Assembly: GCA_029778665.1 (NCBI GenBank)
Contig: JAKOPX010000339.1
Span: 1 to 41,553, forward strand
Source of the DNA: Bacillota bacterium
GTDB lineage: Bacteria > Bacillota > Clostridia > Acetivibrionales > DTU013
Direction: 5' to 3'
DNA: 41,553 nucleotides
This document shows, piece after piece, positions 17,039 through 25,524 of this stretch (position 1 is its first letter; each line of letters begins with the position of its first letter). The translations under genes were made by a program, and so were the position numbers. The notes beneath the pieces are model-generated. The model did no database searches. It was given only the letters and a program-made list of their open reading frames with translations, and was not told the DNA's origin.

Positions 17039-18775
17039 ATGACGATCGTCAACGGGTTCATCATTATACTGATGATTTTATTGCTTGCATACTCAACGTA
17101 CAGAGCAATAAAAAGAAAGAGTGTCCTGATGCTGATTCCCGTCTGCCTGCAGTTTTTTGCCGCAGTGATATCTGTAATGAGCTTTATAAATGATGTCGAA
17201 GTACTGCCGCAGGTAGAAGCGGTATACATATTTTTCGGTATAATCCCCCCGTCGGTACTTCTTTTATATGATTACCGGAAAATGGTAGAGGATTTCAAAT
17301 CAAAAGGAGTTTATGAAGGGCTTGTCAGGAGTGCTCCTCCGGACGAGCCCTGTTCATCGTTTCCTCCGGAAGGCATCAACGGCATCAGGAAGAAGAAACA
17401 ACTTGCCGAGGTAATCGACGACCTTGGGTTCATGCCTGAGAACATAAGGAACAACTTCAGGAGGTGTCTCATCCAGGCCCATACCTTGCTTGAGAGGGGA
17501 GATGCCGCAAGTGCCGTAAGGATATATAAAATCCTGTCGAAGGCTGCCGGCAGTTCATATGCAATGTATTACAACTGCGGTTGCATGTGTTATGAACAGG
17601 GCTTGTTTGAGGAAGCACACAGCGCATTTCAGAGATCACTCCGTCTTTTTGGCGGTCATGATGACGAAAGATGTTCTATATACTATAATCTTGGGAATAC
17701 TTCATTTATGCTAGGCAAATACGAGCGGGCAGCAAACTTCTATGAAAAAGCACTGGAAATAAGGCCTGACGAGCCAGATACTCTCGAAAACCTGTCGTAT
17801 ACGTATGTGAAGATCGGACAGGCAGAAAAAGGGACGGAGGTAATGAAACGGATACCGGCCGATGAATCGTCGTACCGGCCGCACTTTGTATGGGGAAGGC
17901 TGTATTCTGAAGCCGGTAGGCTGGAAGATGCGGAAGAAGAACTAAAAAAGGCATGCAGGCTCAGGACTGACAGTGTTGAAGCCCGCGAGCAGCTTGCAAA
18001 GGTTTTGATGAAGCAAAACAAGACCGATGAAGCCATTGATGTTTTCAATGAGATCCTGGTGCTGGATCCCGGAAATCATATGGCCTGGTACAGCAAGGCG
18101 AATGCCCTGGCGAGGAAAGGGCTATGGAAAGAAGCCGCCGCTGCCTGCAGAGAAGCCGTGAAGCTGAAGCCCGATTTCCACAGGGCATGGTACAACCTGG
18201 CGCTGGCGCTGGATGAATCCGGTGACAGGAAGGCAGCCATAGATGCATATATTAAAACAGTTGAACTGTGTCCCGGCTTTGCCGAAGCATACAACAACCT
18301 TGGGATCGCACTCAGCCTGGAGGGCAGGCGTGAGGAAGCGCTGGAGGTTTATGAAAAAGGCATTGAAAAAGCCCCGGGCGATTACAGGCTGTTTTTCAAC
18401 ATGGGCATATGCCTGATGGAGGAGAAACGGTACATGGAAGCAGCCGCTGCTTTCAGGAATGCGCTGGATATAAATCCTGAGGAACTTGAGATATATTATT
18501 ATCTTGGAGCCGTACTTACAGAGATGCGACATTTCAATGACGCCATCAACGCATACAGTTCAGCCCTCAGGATAAAGCCGGCTGACGGCGAACTGCAGTA
18601 CAATCTTGCCGCAGTGTATGCGATGCTTGGAAGATACGATATCGCGCTGGAGAACCTCAGGGCAGCATTGGAAGCAGACATGGCCATCATAGAGGACGTA
18701 AAGGTCAACAGCGCTTTTGACGGCATGCGTGGCAACAGTGAATTCAAAGAACTGATTTCATCAGCTTCTGCGTGA
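17039..18775 (+). CDS. Membrane-anchored TPR-repeat protein
   Basis: The 578-residue product begins with two or three hydrophobic helices (residues 4-22, about 28-50 and about 60-78). A cytoplasmic linker follows, then about eleven tetratricopeptide repeats from about residue 140 to the end, for example SIYYNLGNTSFMLGKYERAA, AWYNLALALDESGDRKAAID and AYNNLGIALSLEGRREEALE. TPR arrays scaffold protein complexes, and the partner is unknown. AAGGGGG lies six bases before the ATG. The 15-base gap to ftsK and the strong terminator behind it make an ftsK-TPR operon likely, which suggests, without proving, a role at the septum or envelope. Confidence 0.9.
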   Translation: MTIVNGFIIILMILLLAYSTYRAIKRKSVLMLIPVCLQFFAAVISVMSFINDVEVLPQVEAVYIFFGIIPPSVLLLYDYRKMVEDFKSKGVYEGLVRSAPPDEPCSSFPPEGINGIRKKKQLAEVIDDLGFMPENIRNNFRRCLIQAHTLLERGDAASAVRIYKILSKAAGSSYAMYYNCGCMCYEQGLFEEAHSAFQRSLRLFGGHDDERCSIYYNLGNTSFMLGKYERAANFYEKALEIRPDEPDTLENLSYTYVKIGQAEKGTEVMKRIPADESSYRPHFVWGRLYSEAGRLEDAEEELKKACRLRTDSVEAREQLAKVLMKQNKTDEAIDVFNEILVLDPGNHMAWYSKANALARKGLWKEAAAACREAVKLKPDFHRAWYNLALALDESGDRKAAIDAYIKTVELCPGFAEAYNNLGIALSLEGRREEALEVYEKGIEKAPGDYRLFFNMGICLMEEKRYMEAAAAFRNALDINPEELEIYYYLGAVLTEMRHFNDAINAYSSALRIKPADGELQYNLAAVYAMLGRYDIALENLRAALEADMAIIEDVKVNSAFDGMRGNSEFKELISSASA

Positions 18776-18828
18776 AAAATTGCCGTTTCAGGCTGCAATT
18801 GTGCAACATGACGGCGGTTTTGTTTTTC
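18776..18828 (+). terminator. Terminator after the TPR gene
   Basis: AAAATTGCCGT (18776-18786) pairs with ACGGCGGTTTT (18811-18821), including two G-U pairs. A small inner hairpin TGCA-ATTG-TGCA lies in the loop, and a T-rich tail follows. It starts immediately after the TPR stop codon. Confidence 0.65.
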
Positions 18829-18857
18829 TTGACATAAAAATTAAAAAAGTTTACAAT
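18829..18857 (+). promoter_or_regulatory. Sigma-A promoter for rny
   Basis: A perfect TTGACA (18829-18834), a 17-base spacer and TACAAT (18852-18857) form one of the best promoters in the window. The -35 box touches the tail of the preceding terminator. Confidence 0.85.
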
Positions 18858-18864
18858 TAAGCTA

Positions 18865-18940
18865 TGTTTCGTAAGGAAACAGGTAATGCTTGCTGATTGA
18901 GCATAACGACCAGCCGGCGTCCGGGAGCGGAGAGCCGGCA
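18865..18940 (+). promoter_or_regulatory. Structured 5' leader of rny
   Basis: Within the roughly 110-base untranslated leader, three hairpins can be drawn in series: TGTTTC/GAAACA (18865-18881), ATGCT/AGCAT (18886-18904) and GCCGGC/GCCGGC (18913-18939). There is no T tract and no match to a riboswitch class I know. It could influence stability or autoregulation of the RNase Y message. Confidence 0.45.
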
Positions 18941-18977
18941 CTGACCATTGAAAACTGAATAACAGGAGGTGTGTGCT

Positions 18978-20537
18978 ATTTTTGATTTAGCTGTTGGGAT
19001 TTTGATTGGCCTTGCAATCGGAGCAGTAACTGCTTCTATTATATCATTTCGGGTCGGATACAATCGCAGGAAGATCCAGGCTGAAGCTGAAATCGGAAGC
19101 GCTGAACAGGAATCCAGGCGGATCATCAATGAAGCTTTGAAAATAGCTGAAAGCAAAAAGCGGGAAGCATTGCTCGAAGCCAAGGAAGAGGTCCACAGAA
19201 GCAGGATCGAACTCGACAGGGAAATCAAGGAGAGAAGAAACGAGATCCAGAGGCTGGAAAGAAGGCTCGTCCAGAAAGAAGAAGCTCTCGATAAAAAAGT
19301 GGAGCAGCTTGAACAGAAGGACGAACTTCTGAACAGAAAACTGAAGGAGATACAGGCCACCCAGGAAAAAACAGCCGAACTTCACAAAAAACAGCTCGAA
19401 GAACTCGAAAGGATATCGGGGCTGACCGTCGATGAAGCTAAGCAGTATCTTCTCCGGAATGTGGAGGATGAAGTGAAGCATGAGATGGCGGTACTTGTTA
19501 AGGAGCTGGAAGCAAAGGCCAAGGAAGAGGCAGACATGAAGGCAAGAGAAATCATTGCCACAGCGATACAGAAATGTGCTGCCGACCATGTATCCGAAGC
19601 AACAGTTTCTGTCGTACCACTGCCCAATGATGAGATGAAAGGCCGCATCATAGGCCGTGAAGGAAGGAACATCAGGACTCTCGAAACTCTCACCGGAATC
19701 GATCTCATCATCGATGATACTCCGGAAGCTGTCATTCTCTCAGGATTCGATCCTATCAGAAGAGAAGTGGCCAGGATAACCCTTGAAAAGCTTATTCTCG
19801 ATGGAAGGATCCATCCCGCCAGGATCGAAGAAATGGTAGAAAAGGCCAGGAAAGAGGTCGACAACACGATACGCCAGGAAGGCGACAGGGCCACATTCGA
19901 GACAGGAGTACACGGATTGCATCCCGAACTGGTCAAACTTCTCGGGAAGCTCAAGTTCAGGACAAGTTACGGTCAGAACGTACTGAACCACTCCATCGAA
20001 GTGGCGCACCTTGCAGGGATCATGGCAGCCGAACTCGGTGCAGACGTTAATCTTGCCAAGAGAGCCGGACTGCTGCATGACATAGGCAAAGCCGTCGACC
20101 ATGAAATGGAAGGCTCTCATATCACAATTGGCGCAGAGCTTGCCAGGAAGTACAAGGAAAGCAGCGAGGTAGTAAATGCCATAATGGCACACCACGGAGA
20201 CGTGGAACCCTCATCGATAATAGCCGTACTTGTACAGGCAGCCGATTCGATTTCCGCAGCAAGACCGGGAGCAAGAAGAGAAACGCTTGAATCGTACATC
20301 AAACGCATAGAGAAACTGGAAGAAATCGCAAATTCCTTCCCCGGTGTTGACAAGTGCTATGCTATACAGGCAGGCAGGGAAATCAGGATAATAGTCAAGC
20401 CGGAAGACGTTTCCGATGACGAAATAGTGCTGAAAGCAAGAGAAATAGTGAAGAAGATCGAAAGCGAACTCGAATATCCCGGTCAGATAAAGGTCAATGT
20501 CATTCGTGAGACAAGAGCGATAGAATATGCAAAATGA
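18978..20537 (+). CDS. rny: Ribonuclease Y
   Basis: This is the membrane-anchored endoribonuclease that starts mRNA decay in many Firmicutes. An N-terminal helix ([20 protein letters not shown]) is followed by a long charged coiled coil to about residue 200. A KH RNA-binding domain ([21 protein letters not shown]) and an HD catalytic domain ([38 protein letters not shown]) complete the protein. It is about 519 residues, the usual length. AGGAGG (18964-18969) is perfect, but the in-frame codon at correct spacing is ATT (18978). The in-frame GTG at 18969 overlaps the ribosome site itself and the other nearby GTGs are out of frame, so the start is either a rare ATT or a sequence error. Confidence 0.92.
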   Translation: MFDLAVGILIGLAIGAVTASIISFRVGYNRRKIQAEAEIGSAEQESRRIINEALKIAESKKREALLEAKEEVHRSRIELDREIKERRNEIQRLERRLVQKEEALDKKVEQLEQKDELLNRKLKEIQATQEKTAELHKKQLEELERISGLTVDEAKQYLLRNVEDEVKHEMAVLVKELEAKAKEEADMKAREIIATAIQKCAADHVSEATVSVVPLPNDEMKGRIIGREGRNIRTLETLTGIDLIIDDTPEAVILSGFDPIRREVARITLEKLILDGRIHPARIEEMVEKARKEVDNTIRQEGDRATFETGVHGLHPELVKLLGKLKFRTSYGQNVLNHSIEVAHLAGIMAAELGADVNLAKRAGLLHDIGKAVDHEMEGSHITIGAELARKYKESSEVVNAIMAHHGDVEPSSIIAVLVQAADSISAARPGARRETLESYIKRIEKLEEIANSFPGVDKCYAIQAGREIRIIVKPEDVSDDEIVLKAREIVKKIESELEYPGQIKVNVIRETRAIEYAK

Positions 20538-20552
20538 GATCGGAATCGAAAT

Positions 20553-20578
20553 AAAAAGCGTGCATTGCACGCTTTTTA
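20553..20578 (+). terminator. Terminator between rny and ymdB
   Basis: AAAAAGCGTGC and GCACGCTTTTT form an 11-base perfect stem around ATT, with T residues on the 3' side. It begins 15 bases after the rny stop. Confidence 0.8.
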
Positions 20579-20592
20579 TGTTATAGTAAAAT
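20565..20592 (+). promoter_or_regulatory. Possible promoter for ymdB inside the terminator
   Basis: TTGCAC (20565-20570), located in the descending arm of the rny terminator, and TAAAAT (20587-20592) are 16 bases apart and 33 bases before the ymdB ATG. Confidence 0.45.
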
Positions 20593-20625
20593 AAATCAGG
20601 CACATATTATTATTGACGGAGGATC

Positions 20626-21405
20626 ATGGATTTGAAAGTATTGTTTATCGGTGATATAGTCGGCGGTCCGGGAAGGAAAGCGGTCAAGCAGTATATTGGT
20701 GAACTGCGCGGGCAGTTCAGGTTCGACTACTGCATCGCAAATGCTGAAAATGCTGCCGGCGGTTCGGGAATCACATATGCGACGGCACAGGAATTATACG
20801 GTTACGGCATAGATGCAGTAACCATGGGGAATCATACATGGTCAAAAAAGGAGATCGGCACCTTTATAGACAGCGATACGAAGATCGCAAGGCCGGCAAA
20901 TTATCCCCCGGAACTCCCGGGAAAGGGATCCGTGATAATAGACGGCAGGCTCGGTATCATAAACCTTCTTGGAAGGATATACATGGAACCCGTCGACTGC
21001 CCTTTCCGGACACTGGACAGGGAACTGGAACTCCTCAAAAGACATGTGAAAACTGTTATAGTGGATTTCCATGCTGAGGCTACTTCCGAAAAATGTGCGC
21101 TTGCATGGTACGCGGACGGAAGAGTCAGTGCCGTGGTCGGCACTCATACCCATGTCCAGACAGCAGATGAAAGGATACTTCCATGCGGGACCGCTTTCAT
21201 AAGTGATGTGGGGATGACCGGGCCTTACGAAGGCGTGATAGGGGTCAAAAAGGAACTTGTCATCGAGAAATTCCGCACTTCCATGCCTGTGCGCTTCGAA
21301 GTGGCAAAGGGACAGGTACAGTTCAACGCAGTTATGCTTGACATCGATGAGGATACCGGAAAAGCGACCGGGATACAGCGGATCTCCAGAGTGTTCAACG
21401 TTTGA
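20626..21405 (+). CDS. ymdB: YmdB-family metallophosphodiesterase
   Basis: This is a 259-residue cytoplasmic calcineurin-like phosphoesterase. In Bacillus subtilis YmdB hydrolyses 2',3'-cyclic nucleotides and influences biofilm and motility decisions. The dimetal-site motifs are all present: GDIVGGPGRKAV, IANAENAAGGSGIT, TMGNHTWSKKEI, DFHAEATSEK and GTHTHVQTADERI. The length equals that of the family. ACGGAGGA lies just before the ATG. The order rny-ymdB-spoVS is as in Bacillus, but here a decayed minus-strand gene sits between ymdB and spoVS. The internal terminator and possible own promoter suggest it is only partly cotranscribed with rny. Confidence 0.93.
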   Translation: MDLKVLFIGDIVGGPGRKAVKQYIGELRGQFRFDYCIANAENAAGGSGITYATAQELYGYGIDAVTMGNHTWSKKEIGTFIDSDTKIARPANYPPELPGKGSVIIDGRLGIINLLGRIYMEPVDCPFRTLDRELELLKRHVKTVIVDFHAEATSEKCALAWYADGRVSAVVGTHTHVQTADERILPCGTAFISDVGMTGPYEGVIGVKKELVIEKFRTSMPVRFEVAKGQVQFNAVMLDIDEDTGKATGIQRISRVFNV

Positions 21406-21431
21406 TGTTTTTAAGGCATAAAGCCGGATAT

Positions 21432-22223
21432 TCATGTCAGTATGGATATTGCCCGATATGTTGTTTGATTTGATAAATTATCCCCGATGTTATATATCCG
21501 GCAGTCGCGCACGCCATCCTTCCGGCTGCCTTTATAAACGGCGCCCTCTTTCCGGTTCATGGTGCCGTGTCCGTCGAACATGCCGTTGGCAAAACTCCCG
21601 GTATAACTAATACGTCCATATTCATCATTTTCGGGGAAATAGCATGTACCACGGCCAATTAACACGTTTTCAATTATATCACCTTCCTTATCGTAAAGCC
21701 TGCCGTAACCGTTCTTTTTTCCGGCAGACCAGTATCCGTCATAAGTTTTATTCCCGTTGTGGCAATAACTGGTGTCTGCCGTCGGGAAGGCCTTCTGAGA
21801 GCCCGCCTTCATAGCCGAGGGCGCCGTTCTTCCGGTGGCCCTTGCCGTTACCGTGCCGTAGTCCGTTTTTCCAGGTACCTTCATATTCAAGCGTGCCGTC
21901 GGCGTAAAAAGACCGGCCGCTTCCGTTGAGCAGATCATTTTCGGACTTGCCTTCAATCAAACGGGTCCCGTCAGCCCTGCAGACCCTGCCTTGACCATGC
22001 CACCTGCTGCGTTGAGCATGCTGTCAAAACTGACCTTGTGGAAAGATCTGACGGCATACTGCCTGTCCTGCAGGCTTTCCATTATGTTATTGCTTCGAAG
22101 GCTGTAATAAAATGCGGAACCAATCATAAATAAATTATAGACAAGTGTGACGGCACAGATGATAATCACCGCTTTGCTCAAAAATTTGCCTTTTAGAAGC
22201 TCCCTGATGCTGGCTCGTCCCAT
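21432..22223 (-). pseudogene. Membrane-anchored MORN-repeat protein, decayed by frameshifts
   Basis: The minus strand encodes a membrane helix (KAVIIICAVTLVYNLFMIGSA) followed by MORN repeats, but the repeats are spread over two frames. The N-terminal part runs in one frame to about 22003, where it reads nonsense and stops at 21957. From about 22003 the repeats continue in a second frame (WHGQGRVCRADGTRLIEG, then FYADGTLEYEGTWKNG) to about 21770. They return to the first frame at about 21775 (HNGNKTYDGYWSAGKKNGYG, then RISYTGSFANGMFDGHGTMN). Two compensating single-base changes explain this. A GGTGG site precedes the ATG at 22223. MORN repeats bind lipids or proteins; no specific role is known here. 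Assembly errors are the alternative. Confidence 0.8.
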
Positions 22224-22282
22224 ATTGCACCACCGCAATAAGTCTGGAAGTCACGAAAGGATTGTATCGGCTCCGGACATAT

Positions 22283-22298
22283 TGTATTATATAATACA
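22283..22298. promoter_or_regulatory. 16-bp perfect palindrome
   Basis: TGTATTATATAATACA equals its own reverse complement and contains TATAAT on both strands. It lies upstream of the decayed MORN gene and of spoVS, which are divergent. It could be an operator or overlapping -10 boxes. In this AT-rich stretch chance is possible. Confidence 0.4.
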
Positions 22299-22368
22299 GG
22301 AATGAGTGTTAAAAATAACCGTCAAATGTAATAAATTGATTTCATTTTACTAAATTTTAGATTATTAA

Positions 22369-22395
22369 AGAGGAATTTGGGTTTTAATGTAGAAT
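22369..22395 (+). promoter_or_regulatory. Sigma-H promoter of spoVS
   Basis: AGAGGAATT (22369-22377), an 11-base spacer and GTAGAAT (22389-22395) match RnAGGAwWW-N11/12-RnnGAAT at every defined position. spoVS is sigma-H dependent in Bacillus subtilis. Confidence 0.8.
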
Positions 22396-22447
22396 TTTTC
22401 TATATAATATTAAAATATAATATGGTATGCAATAGGGGGTTAATATC

Positions 22448-22711
22448 ATGGATGTCTTAAAAATCTCAGCAAAGTCAAATCCAAACTCCGTAGCAGGTGC
22501 ACTGGCAGGCGTTATCAGAGAAAAAGGCGTGGCAGAAATGCAGGCTATCGGTGCCGGTGCTTTGAACCAGGCAGTCAAGGCAGTGGCGATCGCCCGCGGG
22601 TTCGTGGCACCGTCCGGAATCGAACTGATCTGTATCCCGGCTTTCACTGATATCATTATCGATGGTGAGGAGAGGACAGCCATAAAACTTATTGTAGAGC
22701 CAAGAAAATGA
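22448..22711 (+). CDS. spoVS: Stage V sporulation protein S
   Basis: This is an 87-residue small basic protein of the Alba-like SpoVS family, needed for spore coat assembly in Bacillus subtilis and often also present in non-sporulating relatives. The sequence (MDVLKISAKSNPNSVAGALA, then AIGAGALNQAVKAVAIARGF and ELICIPAFTDIIIDGEERTA) follows the family end to end. GGGGG lies eight bases before the ATG. A sigma-H promoter match is upstream and a terminator follows within 20 bases, so it is a single-gene unit. Confidence 0.97.
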   Translation: MDVLKISAKSNPNSVAGALAGVIREKGVAEMQAIGAGALNQAVKAVAIARGFVAPSGIELICIPAFTDIIIDGEERTAIKLIVEPRK

Positions 22712-22725
22712 AAATCAACTTCTTG

Positions 22726-22761
22726 ATGCTGCCGGTCATATCAGGACTGGCAGCATTTTTT
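22726..22761 (+). terminator. Terminator of spoVS
   Basis: ATGCTGCCGGTC (22726-22737) pairs with GACTGGCAGCAT (22745-22756) with one G-U pair, followed by a run of Ts. Confidence 0.85.
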
Positions 22762-22852
22762 ATCGGCATCCTTCTGCCATGGTCCGAACCCGTATTGAGA
22801 ATGGATATCGGATATGATAATATGTGAATGTGGCAGAGCGGAGGGACGTATA

Positions 22853-23692
22853 TTGAAAGAATACGCGAAGATTGGAAAAGGAACGGTCCTTGTCACCGAC
22901 GGGCCTCTGAAGTATATAGAATTCGAGAGTCTGAACAGATACAGGGATCTACTGATCCATTTCATGAGCACAAGACACGGCGGTGTCAGTTCCGGAGAGT
23001 GCAGCACGCTCAATCTCGGGCTCGGCAGAAACGATGACAGGAGCAATGTAATTGAAAATTTCAGGATAATATGCAACGCAACTTCGGTCAATATGGAAAG
23101 CCTCGTCCTGACAAACCAGGTACATGGGACAAAAGTGTGCCGGGTCTATGAAAGCGACATGGGAAAAGGGCTGCTGAGGGAAAGCGACCTTAAGGGGACG
23201 GACGGATTCATCACGACTGCGCCCGGCGTCACGATGGTCACATTCCATGCTGACTGTGCGCCTGTTTTCCTTTTCGAGCCTTCGGCAAAAGCAGCGGCGC
23301 TGCTTCATTCAGGGTGGAAGGGAACGCTTGCGGACATAGTGACGAAAGCGATGGACGAAATGAAAAAGATACCCGGCTTTGATGCAGGAAGGGTCGAAGC
23401 CGTGATAGGGCCTTCGATCGGATTTTGCTGCTTTGAGGTGGATGAGGACGTTTACAGGCAGTTCAGGGGAAAATACGATAACGGTTCGTTCTACAGCCAT
23501 ATATCCGGCACGAAGTGGAAGATAGATCTGAAGGCAATAATAAGGGCAAGGCTGGCTGAAGCCGGCGTGGATATCAGGAACATTCACGACTGCGGCATAT
23601 GCACGAAATGCTGCAAAGACCTGTTCTTTTCCTACAGGGGCGACAGGGGAAGGACAGGGAGCATGGCCGCATTCATGCAGATAAGGCAATAA
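22853..23692 (+). CDS. pgeF: Multicopper/laccase-domain protein, purine nucleoside phosphorylase type (YfiH/YlmD)
   Basis: This is a 279-residue member of the YfiH/YlmD/PgeF family. Members correct misincorporated L-serine in peptidoglycan precursors in E. coli and show purine nucleoside phosphorylase or adenosine deaminase activity elsewhere. Metal-site motifs are LTNQVHGT, TFHADCAPVFL and LLHSGWKGT. IHDCGICTKCCKDLFFSYR with its cysteine cluster is the family's C-terminal signature. The TTG at 22853 is chosen because CGGAGGG (22839-22845) lies seven bases upstream, although the frame is open from an ATG at 22814. The peptide-binding lipoprotein gene follows within 11 bases, suggesting an operon through rluD. 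Confidence 0.9.
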   Translation: MKEYAKIGKGTVLVTDGPLKYIEFESLNRYRDLLIHFMSTRHGGVSSGECSTLNLGLGRNDDRSNVIENFRIICNATSVNMESLVLTNQVHGTKVCRVYESDMGKGLLRESDLKGTDGFITTAPGVTMVTFHADCAPVFLFEPSAKAAALLHSGWKGTLADIVTKAMDEMKKIPGFDAGRVEAVIGPSIGFCCFEVDEDVYRQFRGKYDNGSFYSHISGTKWKIDLKAIIRARLAEAGVDIRNIHDCGICTKCCKDLFFSYRGDRGRTGSMAAFMQIRQ

Positions 23693-23702
23693 GGAGATAT
23701 CG

Positions 23703-25469
23703 ATGAGAAGGATCTGCATATTCATTTTTATCATAATTTTTTCCATATTCTTGACTGCGTGCCAGACAGGCCGGGAGCTTGAACAGCTCCAGAGGCTCCA
23801 TGAACGGTATGAATCGGAATTGAGCGGAGGCCAATACTTCAGCGACGATGACATACTGGACAAGGGCCCGGAAAGAGGAGGCACGCTGAAGCTTTTTACG
23901 ACGAAACCGGACACACTCAACCCAATACTTACTTCCAACTCATATACGGCAGATTTTCTTGGCTTCATATATGAAGGTCTTACGCGGCTTGACAAAGATC
24001 AGCGGGCCGTACCTTTACTGTCCGACAGATGGACGGTTTCCGAAGACGGGCTGATATGGGAATTCCATATGCGGGACGGCGTATACTGGCATGACGGTGA
24101 GCCGTTTACTGCCTACGATGTTGAATTTACGATACAGACGATACTCAATCCGTCTGTAAAATCTCCATACAAATCCTTGCTTGCCAACGTATCCCAGTGT
24201 ATAGCGACAGACTCGTCAACAGTCAGGATAGCATTAAAAAAGCCCAATTCATTCACGCCTGAAATGATGACTTTCCCTGTGATACCCAAGCACCAGTTCG
24301 CTACGGTGGACGTACTTACGGCATCGAAGGACCTGAACCCGGTCGGGACAGGGCCGTACAGGTTCGTCACATATGATGAGGGCAGCGGCATAAAACTTGC
24401 TCTGAATGAAGATTGGTGGCACAAGGACGTCGATGGGACCCTGGCCTCAGAAGGGATGTATATTGAAAATATCCAGGTAAGCATATTCAAAAAGGCAGAA
24501 GACGCCATGGGCGCATTCCAGTCGGGGGAAGTGGACGTGGCAGGTCTTAACTTCAATGAGTACCTCAAATACATGGACAGGACCGATCTCACAATAAAAA
24601 GCTATGCCTCAAGGAATTTTGAGTACGTTGCACTTAATCTCAACGATCCGGTATTATCGGATATTTATGCAAGGCGCGCGATATACCTTGCCATCGACAG
24701 GGAGGAAATCATAAAGGAAGCACTGCGCGGAGCAGGAGAAAAAGCAGATTTGCCGGTAATCCCGGGCTGCTGGCTCGAGGATGCTGAGGTAAGCACCGGA
24801 TGGAAGCCAGACATCCGTCCGGGCGGAGCAACAGAGCAGCCTGACGAAACAGAGGCCGATATCAGTGCAGCGGCAACGCCCGAGGAAGTGCTGGCAGCAG
24901 GAGGATGGAAGAAAAACGAACAGGGGTATTACAAGGTCATAAAAGGTAGCCGGAGGTATCTCAGCCTGGAACTCCTGGTAAATTCAAACAACAGTACGCG
25001 AGTCAAAGCTGCGGAGATAATCTGCAGGCAGCTTGAAAAGGCAGGCATAAAGGTCAGCCTTGTGCAGCTCCAGTGGAAGGATGTGCTCAGCAGGATAAAT
25101 TCGGGCAAATTCAAAATGGCCTTGCTGGGATGCAGGGTGCCGCAGATCCCGGACATATCCTTCATGTATTCCGGCGGATACCTGCCATATGCATCATCAT
25201 CGGGCTATTCCGAAGCTTACAATGTATCAGGATATGTAAACACGTCCGTTGACGAGTATATTTCGCAAATTTTCGGAAAAAACGATGCGGAAGACAGGAA
25301 AGCAGCTTACAGGGCGATGAAGGAACAGGTCCTGAATGACTGCCCTTATATAGGCCTATACTTCCTGAAGGATGCGATGGTTTACGGGAAGAATGTTAAA
25401 GGGCCGATGAGTCCGTACACGTGGAACAAGTTCAATGATTTCAGCCGCTGGTATAAACCAGTGCCATGA
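23703..25469 (+). CDS. Peptide ABC transporter substrate-binding lipoprotein (SBP family 5)
   Basis: This is a 588-residue extracellular lipoprotein of the OppA/DppA type. The N-terminus is a signal peptide rich in Ile and Phe ending in the lipobox LTAC (Cys20). The mature protein has the family start GGTLKLFTTKPDTLNPI, then VPLLSDRWTVSEDGLIWEF and GVYWHDGEPFTAYDVEFT, the conserved binding-protein motif. A charged, Glu/Ala-rich insertion lies at about 370-400. It would deliver peptides to a permease, but no permease or ATPase genes are in the window. AAGGAG lies seven bases before the ATG. Its lspA neighbour encodes the enzyme that would process its signal. Confidence 0.9.
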   Translation: MRRICIFIFIIIFSIFLTACQTGRELEQLQRLHERYESELSGGQYFSDDDILDKGPERGGTLKLFTTKPDTLNPILTSNSYTADFLGFIYEGLTRLDKDQRAVPLLSDRWTVSEDGLIWEFHMRDGVYWHDGEPFTAYDVEFTIQTILNPSVKSPYKSLLANVSQCIATDSSTVRIALKKPNSFTPEMMTFPVIPKHQFATVDVLTASKDLNPVGTGPYRFVTYDEGSGIKLALNEDWWHKDVDGTLASEGMYIENIQVSIFKKAEDAMGAFQSGEVDVAGLNFNEYLKYMDRTDLTIKSYASRNFEYVALNLNDPVLSDIYARRAIYLAIDREEIIKEALRGAGEKADLPVIPGCWLEDAEVSTGWKPDIRPGGATEQPDETEADISAAATPEEVLAAGGWKKNEQGYYKVIKGSRRYLSLELLVNSNNSTRVKAAEIICRQLEKAGIKVSLVQLQWKDVLSRINSGKFKMALLGCRVPQIPDISFMYSGGYLPYASSSGYSEAYNVSGYVNTSVDEYISQIFGKNDAEDRKAAYRAMKEQVLNDCPYIGLYFLKDAMVYGKNVKGPMSPYTWNKFNDFSRWYKPVP

Positions 25470-25524
25470 TGATATACCGGATCCTGTTGGCAAAATATCA
25501 GAAGATGCGGAAGGAGTTACTGGA

